DNA from: UBA11858 sp964589145
GTDB taxonomy: Bacteria > Chloroflexota > Anaerolineae > Anaerolineales > UBA11858
Reading direction: 5' to 3'
NCBI GenBank assembly: GCA_964589145.1
Contig: CAZPSL010000231.1
Coordinates: 1 to 10,872 of the forward strand
Length of the DNA stretch: 10,872 nt
Positions 1 through 6,600 of this stretch are shown here, one piece after another. The notes beneath the pieces are model-generated. The model ran no database searches. It saw nothing but the letters and a program-made list of their open reading frames with translations, and was not told the DNA's origin. The position numbers and the translations under genes are program-made. The stretch's first letter is position 1. Each line of letters begins with the position of its first letter.

Positions 1-143
1 GGCCTGTCCAGAATCTCCACCCCCAACTCGCGCAAATAAGGGATTGAGTCAATCTCCGCAGAGCCATGCTGCTTGGGAGACTGTGCGATATTGCGTTCCC
101 GGATGGGTAACTCATCCAGTGTTGGCAGAGGAGGCTGGGTCAT
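1..143 (-). CDS. Partial hypothetical protein, N-terminal 47 codons, runs off the left edge
   Basis: Reading the minus strand from the ATG at 143-141, the frame stays open to the window edge and gives about 47 residues beginning MTQPPLPTLDELPIRERN and ending near PYLRELGVEILDR. I do not recognise the family. The visible part is hydrophilic and proline-rich at the start, with no signal peptide or membrane segment. The start is supported by a good extended -10 promoter about 65 bp upstream that lies in the gap after the NUDIX stop codon. No clear Shine-Dalgarno sequence precedes the ATG, and an in-frame TTG lies 21 bp upstream. It follows the NUDIX gene on the same strand with an 84-bp gap. That this is a real gene rests on the open frame plus the promoter only. 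Confidence 0.5.
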   Translation of the reverse strand, partial: MTQPPLPTLDELPIRERNIAQSPKQHGSAEIDSIPYLRELGVEILDR

Positions 144-207
144 GGGGAAGGGTGGGGAGTTCAATTGGCAAAGTATCTATCCGACGCTCAGAGCGAAAGC
201 CCCGGCA

Positions 208-216
208 ATTATACCA
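208..216 (-). promoter_or_regulatory. Extended -10 promoter (TGGTATAAT) for the partial left-edge gene
   Basis: On the minus strand 216-208 reads TGGTATAAT, a perfect TGnTATAAT extended -10 element. No good -35 is visible at 17 bp, which is usual for extended -10 promoters. It lies between the NUDIX stop (228) and the ATG at 143, so a transcript would start near 201 and have a leader of about 58 nt. An 11-bp inverted repeat (185-195, CGCTC-A-GAGCG) sits just downstream of the expected start point. Confidence 0.55.
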
Positions 217-227
217 TCCTCCTGATT

Positions 228-782
228 TCACAATTCGCGCGTCTCGCAGATACTCTCTATCTGCCCCAGCGTTTGACGGTAAAATTCGCTGCGGGCAAGG
301 CCGGATTCATCCCGCATCCGATAGATTTCGGCGCGGGTGATGCCAGCCGAAAAGGGAGTATCAACCCGCTGAGTCCACACCACCGCTTCCGGTCGGCTGG
401 CAAAAGCATCCAGAATGCGGCGGCGGTGAGTGACCATCAAATCATCTGGGAGTTCATCGGGGGCGAAGTAAGCGATATCTATTACCTCGGCAGGGTCAGC
501 GCGCAGTTCTCCTCCGACAGGGCGAGCGGCAAAAGCAGCAATATACCAGACGAAAGACGGCGCACTGAGTTGTGAATACAGCCCAATCAGGCGGGCAAGT
601 TCCACTTCCAGGCCGATTTCCTCGCGGGTTTCGCGCCGCGCAGCGTCGGTAACAGGTTCACCCTTCTCTACCGCGCCTCCGGGCAGGCACCAGACTTCAA
701 AGTCCTCTCGCTTGGTGAGCAGGATTTTTCCGTTTTCGATAATGCAGGTGTTGACACCAAGAATAGCCATGGGTTTTATCAT
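228..782 (-). CDS. NUDIX hydrolase
   Basis: This is a 184-residue NUDIX-fold enzyme, which hydrolyses a nucleoside diphosphate linked to another group. The substrate cannot be read from the sequence. The Nudix box GX5EX7REUXEEXGU is intact at residues 36-58 (G36, E42, then RETREEIGL at 50-58), and its glutamates bind the catalytic divalent metal. It is preceded by the usual strand ending WCLPGG (31-36). There is no signal peptide, so it is cytosolic. The length is typical for a single-domain NUDIX protein with a C-terminal extension. Start choice: the ATG at 782 has AAGG directly touching it, which is too close for a ribosome binding site. The ATG at 770 (Met5) has AAGGA 11 nt upstream and may be the true start (180 aa). 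The gene is on the same strand as the methyltransferase, but a 241-bp gap with a repeat separates them, so co-transcription is doubtful. Confidence 0.88.
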   Translation of the reverse strand: MIKPMAILGVNTCIIENGKILLTKREDFEVWCLPGGAVEKGEPVTDAARRETREEIGLEVELARLIGLYSQLSAPSFVWYIAAFAARPVGGELRADPAEVIDIAYFAPDELPDDLMVTHRRRILDAFASRPEAVVWTQRVDTPFSAGITRAEIYRMRDESGLARSEFYRQTLGQIESICETREL

Positions 783-838
783 CCTTAATTGCGACGCGCG
801 TTTTTCTGCGCTTCAAAATATCCTTCCAACCCTCCCCC

Positions 839-890
839 CGCCCTCACCCCTAACCCATCTCCCGAAGGGAGAGGGGAACCAAAGCGGAAA
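839..890 (+). repeat. Palindromic dispersed repeat, left copy, in a 241-bp gap without genes
   Basis: The non-coding gap 783-1023 contains a CCCTCACCCCTAACCC-type repeat. Positions 858-890 (33 bp) match 9188-9220 perfectly in inverted orientation. The core TCTCCC-GAA-GGGAGA (858-872) is an inverted repeat with 6-bp arms, extended by three more pairs after one mismatch. Positions 839-863 match each terminal repeat of the 9053-9239 element at 21 of 25 bases, so this looks like a single-ended or decayed relative of that element. The rest of the gap (about 891-1023) shows no gene, no clear terminator and no further repeat. Confidence 0.75.
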
Positions 891-1023
891 AAGTTGGGAG
901 GGCACAGGGAAGGGGGGAACACCGTCTTCCATAACATTTGCCTGCACCCTCAAAACAGACCTGGCTTGTTGCATAGCGATCTTTCGGATAGGCTTTATTC
1001 CAAATTCAGGCAATCGGCGCTGT

Positions 1024-1800
1024 TTAGAGAACGGGGGCAGGTAAAACCGAACCGCCCCACACCTGATACAACCCCATATCGCCCGTCTCCCCGTCGGCGT
1101 AGAACGTCTCCAGAACCTCGAAGCCGCTTTCCGCCGCCAGGGATGCCAGTTCCGCCTCGCTGAACCGGTGGACGTAGCGCAGCCCGAAGCCGCCGCGCCG
1201 CCAGTCGAGCAGGTAATCACCGGGGTCCACCGCCGCACCGGAAAGGCCGACCTCGCTCCAGGGGTGGATGCGCTTCCGCAACCGCCCGCTGTTGAGAAAC
1301 TGCCAGTTGGAATGGATGAACCGTCCGCCGGGCGGGAGCAGGCCGCGCACGGCGCGCAGCAAGCGCAGACGCGCCTCCCTGCCGGGGATGTGGTGCAGCA
1401 CGGCGAAGGCGAAGACGAAATGGGGGCTGGGGATTGGGAAATGGGGGTTGGGGAGCGGGGAGTGGAAAAAGGCGGGGCGCAGGCCGTCATCCGATGCCAA
1501 ATCCGCTTGGGCAAAGGCAAAGTGCGGGTTGTCTTCCAGGCCGCGGCGGGCGGTTTCCAATAGTTCGGCGCTGAAATCCAGCCCCAGGTAGCGGCCGCGG
1601 AAGCCGCGGCGGGCGAGTTCGCGCGCCAGTTCGCCGTTGCCGCAGCCCAAATCCAGGATGCGCGCGTCAAGCGGGAGCGTTTCCAGCACGCGCAGCACCC
1701 CCGGCTGCAACCGCCTACGCGTCTCCGAAAACTGACGGGCAAAGGTCTGGTAAAATTCGGCGTTGAGTTGGCGCAATTTTTCAGCAACGGCAGCGTCCAT
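1024..1800 (-). CDS. Class I SAM-dependent methyltransferase, Trm9/ALKBH8-like
   Basis: This 258-residue protein has a Rossmann methyltransferase core. SAM-binding motif I is ILDLGCGNG at 48-56, the acidic residue after strand 2 is D75 in LGLD, and the motif-IV region is FVFAFAVLHHIPG at 128-140. Outside the core it resembles eukaryotic Trm9 and the ALKBH8 methyltransferase domain. The N-terminal FARQFSETR (20-28) corresponds to the family's hFSqTRyk stretch, and RYVHRFSEAEL (208-218) corresponds to its RYYHlFreGEL segment. Trm9 methylates 5-carboxymethyluridine at tRNA position 34 to mcm5U. The gene is head to head with elp3, which makes the precursor in eukaryotes; that supports but does not prove this role. 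Residues about 112-128 are encoded by a G-rich 7-bp tandem repeat and look like an insertion. Motif IV has FVF where FDF is usual. The start is fixed by a TATAAT placed 6 nt upstream, suggesting a leaderless mRNA. The Trm9 assignment is from memory of family motifs; a generic small-molecule methyltransferase remains possible. Confidence 0.8.
   Translation of the reverse strand: MDAAVAEKLRQLNAEFYQTFARQFSETRRRLQPGVLRVLETLPLDARILDLGCGNGELARELARRGFRGRYLGLDFSAELLETARRGLEDNPHFAFAQADLASDDGLRPAFFHSPLPNPHFPIPSPHFVFAFAVLHHIPGREARLRLLRAVRGLLPPGGRFIHSNWQFLNSGRLRKRIHPWSEVGLSGAAVDPGDYLLDWRRGGFGLRYVHRFSEAELASLAAESGFEVLETFYADGETGDMGLYQVWGGSVLPAPVL
1418..1466 (+). repeat. In-frame 7-bp G-rich tandem repeat inside the methyltransferase gene
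   Basis: Seven heptamers follow the pattern NNNTGGG or a close variant (AAATGGG, GGCTGGG, GATTGGG, AAATGGG, GGTTGGG, GAGCGGG, GAGTGGA). On the coding (minus) strand this yields residues about 112-128 of the methyltransferase, rich in Pro, His and Phe. There are at least four runs of three or more Gs with short loops, so the plus strand, which is the template strand of this gene, fits the usual G-quadruplex pattern. Confidence 0.8.
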
Positions 1801-1806
1801 GGCGCA

Positions 1807-1812
1807 ATTATA
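1807..1812 (-). promoter_or_regulatory. -10 element of the methyltransferase gene; predicted leaderless transcript
   Basis: The minus strand reads TATAAT at 1812-1807, and only 6 nt separate it from the ATG at 1800. Transcription normally starts about 7 nt after the hexamer, so the mRNA would begin at or next to the start codon, leaving no room for a ribosome binding site. No -35 match is seen at 16-18 bp; that position lies inside a 7-bp tandem repeat. Confidence 0.6.
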
Positions 1813-1813
1813 C

Positions 1814-1841
1814 GTTGAAAGTTGAAAGTTGAAGGTTGCAA
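1814..1841 (+). repeat. 7-bp tandem repeat (GTTGAAA), four copies, in the divergent promoter region
   Basis: The units are GTTGAAA, GTTGAAA, GTTGAAG and GTTGCAA, placed directly upstream of the methyltransferase -10. The repeat occupies the position where that promoter's -35 would be and lies in the upstream region of elp3. Confidence 0.85.
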
Positions 1842-1860
1842 GTTGGCGTTGTCAAGCAAC

Positions 1861-1950
1861 CACTTGACACCGGAACACGTGACACTGAAACACCTGACGC
1901 CGGAACACCTGACACGGAAACACCCGACACAGACCCACATGACACCCCCC
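1861..1950 (+). repeat. 15-bp tandem repeat, six copies, spanning the elp3 start
   Basis: There are six exact-length 15-bp units beginning at 1861, 1876, 1891, 1906, 1921 and 1936, with consensus near CACCTGACACCGGAA. Divergence rises toward the right end. The unit length is a multiple of three, so the elp3 frame stays open through the array and would encode an H-(L/V)-T-x-x pentapeptide repeat if translated. The preferred elp3 ATG (1939) lies in the last unit. Confidence 0.88.
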
Positions 1951-3546
1951 CACCCCAAAACCGAGGCCTGGCTGCAAGCCCGAAAACTCACGCCGGAAAA
2001 GGTGAAACTGGCGCGCGCCGCGCTGGAGGAAATCCGCGCCGGACGGGAGACCTTCGACGCCATCCGCCGCCACCCGCTCCGCGACGGCTACCTGAGCAAA
2101 AACATCCTCGTCGCCGTGTACCGCCAACTGGTCGCCAGCAGCGAATGGACGGAAGACCCCGCCCTGCTGGCGAAAATCCGCATGAAGCCCATGCGCACGC
2201 TCTCCGGCGTCACCACCGTCACCGTGCTCACCAAGCCCTACCCCTGCCCCGGCCAGTGCATCTTCTGCCCCGACGATGTGCGCATGCCCAAAAGTTACCT
2301 CCCCGACGAACCGGGGGCGATGCGCGCCCTGCATCACAACTTCGAGCCATACGAGCAGGTGACGGCGCGTCTCGAAGCCCTGCACGCCGTCGGGCACCCC
2401 ACCGACAAGATTGAACTGCTGATTTTGGGCGGCACCTGGAGCGCCTACAAGCGGGATTATCGGGAGTGGTTTTTGCGCCGCTGCCTGGATGCCCTCAATG
2501 AGGCGGATTCCGCCACCCTGGAGGAATCCCAAACCCGTAACGAGCGCGCTGCGCACCGGAACGTGGGGCTGGTCGTCGAGACCCGGCCGGACCACATCAC
2601 CCCGCGGGAACTGCGGCACCTGCGCCGCCTGGGGGTGACCAAGGTTCAAATCGGCGCCCAGAGTCTGGATGACCGCATCCTGGCGCTGAACAAGCGCGGC
2701 CACACCGCCGCCGACCTGCGGCGGGCGGTGGCGCGCCTGCGGGCGGCGGGCTTCAAGATCGTCCTGCACTGGATGCCCAACCTGCTGGGAGCCACTCTCG
2801 ATTCCGACCGGCGGGATTTCTCCCGCCTGTGGGAGGGCCTCGCCCCGGATGAGATCAAAATCTACCCCACCCAACTGCTGGAAGGCACGGAACTGTACGA
2901 GTTTTGGCGGCGCGGCGAATACCGCCCCTACACCACCGAGGAACTGATCCACCTGATTGCCGATGTAAAAACCACCATCCCGCGTTACTGCCGCGTGAAC
3001 CGGGTGGTGCGCGACATCCCCTCGGACAACGTGGTGGAGGGCAACAAGCGCACCAGTCTGCGGCAGGATGTCCACCGCGAGTTGGCGCGGCGCGGGCAGC
3101 GCTGCCAGTGCATCCGCTGCCGGGAGGTGCGCGGGGAAACGGTGGCAGTGGAAGACCTGCGGCTGGACGATCTGGTGTACCAGGCCGATTTTGCCGAGGA
3201 GCATTTTCTCTCGTGGGTGACGCCGACGGATAAACTGGCGGGCTTTTTGCGGCTCTCGCTGCCGGGGGAGGACGCGCCCGACACGGGCATGGAAGACCTG
3301 CGGGGTGCGGCAATCATCCGCGAGGTGCATGTTTACGGGCAATCCCTGCGGGTGGGGGAAGAACAGCCGGGCGCGGCGCAGCACGCCGGGCTGGGCACGC
3401 AACTCCTTGATCGGGCGGGGGAAATCGCCAAAAGCCGCGGTTACCGCCGTCTGGCGGTGATCTCCGCTATTGGCACACGGCTCTACTACCTCGACCGCGG
3501 CTTCGAGCGCGGGGAACTGTACCTGGTTCGATGGCTGGGGGATTGA
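1939..3546 (+). CDS. elp3: Elp3-family tRNA wobble-uridine modifying enzyme (radical SAM + GNAT acetyltransferase)
   Basis: Elp3 uses S-adenosylmethionine radical chemistry and acetyl-CoA to build the carboxymethyl side chain at C5 of wobble uridine in tRNA. The 535-residue product carries the whole family plan. Cluster cysteines are C103, C107 and C110, followed by the stretch DEPGAMRA, then LGGTW, ETRPDHI, IGAQSLDD and NKRGHT of the radical SAM domain, and KIYPTQLLEGTELYEFW. A zinc-type CxCIRC motif lies at C389, C391 and C394. The C-terminal acetyltransferase domain has IREVHVYG, the acetyl-CoA loop QHAGLGTQLL (from Q481) and the tyrosine pair Y516-Y517. Start: the ATG at 1939 places the first cysteine at 103, close to its place in human ELP3, and gives a normal length. 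The frame is open back to 1822, but only through repeat DNA, with a GTG at 1879 and a TTG at 1822. No ribosome binding site is visible. The cluster spacing is CX3CX2C, shorter than I expect for the family. No other Elongator subunit is present, as expected for bacteria. Confidence 0.93.
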   Translation: MTPPHPKTEAWLQARKLTPEKVKLARAALEEIRAGRETFDAIRRHPLRDGYLSKNILVAVYRQLVASSEWTEDPALLAKIRMKPMRTLSGVTTVTVLTKPYPCPGQCIFCPDDVRMPKSYLPDEPGAMRALHHNFEPYEQVTARLEALHAVGHPTDKIELLILGGTWSAYKRDYREWFLRRCLDALNEADSATLEESQTRNERAAHRNVGLVVETRPDHITPRELRHLRRLGVTKVQIGAQSLDDRILALNKRGHTAADLRRAVARLRAAGFKIVLHWMPNLLGATLDSDRRDFSRLWEGLAPDEIKIYPTQLLEGTELYEFWRRGEYRPYTTEELIHLIADVKTTIPRYCRVNRVVRDIPSDNVVEGNKRTSLRQDVHRELARRGQRCQCIRCREVRGETVAVEDLRLDDLVYQADFAEEHFLSWVTPTDKLAGFLRLSLPGEDAPDTGMEDLRGAAIIREVHVYGQSLRVGEEQPGAAQHAGLGTQLLDRAGEIAKSRGYRRLAVISAIGTRLYYLDRGFERGELYLVRWLGD

Positions 3547-3568
3547 AGCAGGATCGCGCAGGTTTCGT

Positions 3569-3576
3569 TGTATACT
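3569..3576 (+). promoter_or_regulatory. Possible -10 element upstream of the sensor kinase
   Basis: TGTATACT at 3569-3576 contains TATACT (five of six matches to TATAAT), 57 bp before the kinase ATG and 24 bp after the elp3 stop. The TG lies directly against the hexamer rather than one base away, and no -35 is seen at 17 bp. The 86-bp gap holds no convincing terminator, so read-through from elp3 is also possible. Confidence 0.3.
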
Positions 3577-3632
3577 TGAGAAGAAGCGATTATTCGTACT
3601 TGTGCAATTTCTCTTGACGGCATGAACGGCGT

Positions 3633-6600
3633 ATGGAAGGTAAAGGCCAAGGTTTGCGGTTTGGTGTGATTCTGCCACATACCAATATCTACACCGATCT
3701 GATCCGGAGTAGTATTTTGTCGCGGGCACGGGTGCGGGGGGCAAAAGCAGTATTCTTTCACGGGAAGAATCTGATTACTGCGCCGCACAGCCATTTTGTA
3801 AACATGGTTTACCAGATGGTTTCCGAAGGGCTGGTTAATGGGCTGATTGTTCTGCCCGGCGGGGTAGAGTCGTTTGTGCCGTACAATGAACTGGTGAATT
3901 TTTGCAGGCGGTTTGCTCCACTGCCGGTCATCAGTATCGGAGGGCAGGTTGAAGGTGCCGCTGCGCTGCTAATTGATAACGAAAGCGGGCTGCGAAAGTT
4001 GATGCTGCACCTGATTGATGAGCATGGGTACCGCCGTTTGGCCTTTGTTACCGGAGCGCAGCAGAACATTCATGCGCGCGAACGGTATCGTATTTACCAG
4101 AGAGTTCTGGCAGAGTGCGGCATTCCATTTGATGGGGATTTGGTGGTTTCAGGGAGGTTTACGCGCGATGCCGGAATCGCAGCGGTGGAAAGATTGCTGC
4201 AACGCAGGGTTGCTTTTGATGCAGTCATTGCATCCAGTGATGCAATTGCCTGGGGGGTGATGGATGCGCTGCACACCCACGACATCCATATTCCGAACGA
4301 TGTTGCCGTCACCGGATTTGATGACATTCTGGATAGTTCTTACACGCTTCCGTCCCTGACAACTGTCCATCAACCCTTGCAGGAAATGGGAATGCGCGCT
4401 GTGGATATGCTGCTTTCCATGGTTGCGGGCAATCCATCACAGGATATTGAATTCGAAACCCGGCTGATTGTGCGCGAGTCTTGCGGCTGTGCCCCGCCGG
4501 AGATTGCAGTGCCGCCAAAAAGTTTCCCGGTAGAAGTGCGCGGAACGGCCAACTGCGATTTGCTTTCGAAGCGCGGGCAAATTCAGGCCCGGCTGCGGGA
4601 TGAAATAGATGCCCTCTTTTCATCGGAAAACGCTTACCCGCGGAAGAGTATGCTCCGCTGTGCAGATGCGCTGTTCAATGAACTTGAGACCAGGCAAGCC
4701 GGCCTGTTCCTGGATGTATTTCAAACCGTCCTGTACCAGATGGCACGCGGTGATCACCTGAACCTGCTGTACGACATTCTGGCGGCCATTGAGCATCAGG
4801 TTTTGCTGCACTGCCCGAAAGAGAGTGCCGACATACAGACCGCAGAATCGCTGTGGCAGCAGGCTCGAAATTTGCTGGACCAGGCATTCCAGCAAAACCA
4901 CATCCGCCTGCGGCTGCAATCCAAGCAGCAAACATACGTACTGTTCGAGATCAACGAACAGATTATGACATCTTTCGATATCGAACAACTCAAAAAACTG
5001 CTGACCCGCTCTTTGCAAAGGCTGGTGATTCCGCGGTGTTATCTGTGTTTGAGAGAGTCTCCGATTGAAATAACCTCTGGAAATACGTCTCCATCCCGTT
5101 CCCGGCTGGTGTTTGCCTATCAGGATGGCAGCCCCCTGGATTTGACCCCGGATGGAGTCCTGTTCTCTACAAATGAACTACTCCCGCGGGAATTTCTCTC
5201 TGACGGGCTGGCAGAAAACCTTTTGGTTATGCCGCTGCGAATTCAAAATATTTACTTTGGGTACATTGTTTTCGCAATCGATTCGCGTGACGGCGTAGTT
5301 TACACTACCTTCCAGATGCAGATCACCAATACGGTGCAGGGTATATTTTTGGCCCGTCAAATTACCCAGGCACAGGGAGAGCTGGAAAACCGGGTGGAAG
5401 AGCGCACCGCTGAATTGCAGAACGCCGTTGCACGCCTGAAACGGCGGGCAATACAGTTGCAAGTTGCCTCCGAAGTTGCCAAAGATGCAACTTCAGTCCG
5501 CAACCTGGATGAATTGCTCAACCGGGTAGTCAACCTCGCCCGCGACCGATTCGAGTTTTATCACGTGGCCGTTTTCCTGCTGGATGAAACCGGCGAATAC
5601 GCCGTGCTGACCGCAGCCAGCGGCGAAACAGGGCGCAAAATGATACGCCGCGGCCACAAACTAAAAGTCGGTGCGGAGGGAATTGTCGGCTATGTTGCCA
5701 GCATGGTTCAGCCGCATATCGCACTGGATGTTGACGCAGACACGGTTCATTACAACCAGCCCATGCTCCCGGAAACCCGCTCCGAATTGGCTGTTCCACT
5801 AAAGGTGGGAGAACAGGTTATCGGCGTTTTGGATATTCAAAGCAACCGGAAAAACGCATTCGACAAGGATGATATCCTGGTTTTGCAAACCATGTCTGAC
5901 CAATTGGCAGTCGCCATCAACAATATACGCCTGCTGGAGGATGTCCGCCAACATGCCGACGAACTAAAAAGCCTGTATAACGCATCACTCGCAATTAGCC
6001 GCGAACTGGAAATGGATGCCTTGCTGCACCGTCTGTACGAACAGATTCAACAGTTAATTGCCCCCGATATTTTCATCGTCACGTTGTACGACGAAAAGCA
6101 GGATAATATTCATGCTGTGCTGGCTATCGAAAATGGAAAATCTATCCAGGCTTTTCAGGGAATGCGCGTCCCCACCCGCGATGGCGGATTTACCGGCCAC
6201 ATTATCCAAACCGGGAAATCCCTGCTGCTGAACGATATTGAAAATGATGAACTCCCCATTCCCCCCATCCGCGACCCGGATGAGGAAATACCAACGCTTT
6301 CCTGGCTGGGAGTCCCGTTGATTGCCCGCGATAAAATTCTGGGCGTGGTATCGGTTCAATCGCACAGAAAAGGGGCATTTGGGTATGACCACCAGCGGTT
6401 TCTGGAATCGCTGGCAGCCCAAATTGCAATCGCGTTCGATAACGCTCGGCTCTTCGAAGCCGAACGGAACTCCCGCGAACAGGCAGAAACACTGAGCGAA
6501 ATCGCCCGCGTCATCAATGGCAGCCTCGACCTGAGCGAAGTACTCAACCACATCATCGAGCAAATTCGGCGCGTGCTGCTTTTCGATACCGCCTCCGTGG

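Noticed and set aside
1864..1869. Perfect -35-like TTGACA upstream of elp3
   Set aside because: It is part of the 15-bp repeat, and no -10 is found 16-18 bp downstream.
1822..1938. Upstream TTG/GTG starts for elp3
   Set aside because: They would add only repeat-encoded residues and have no ribosome binding site; the ATG at 1939 gives the family's normal length and cysteine position.
813..2063. 416-residue minus-strand open frame overlapping the methyltransferase in another frame
   Set aside because: The frame beside it carries intact methyltransferase motifs; this one is Arg/Ala/Ser-rich nonsense running through repeat DNA.
1852..3744. 630-residue minus-strand open frame opposite elp3
   Set aside because: It is a shadow of the GC-rich elp3 codons; the product is low-complexity with no recognisable motif, while the plus frame encodes an intact Elp3.
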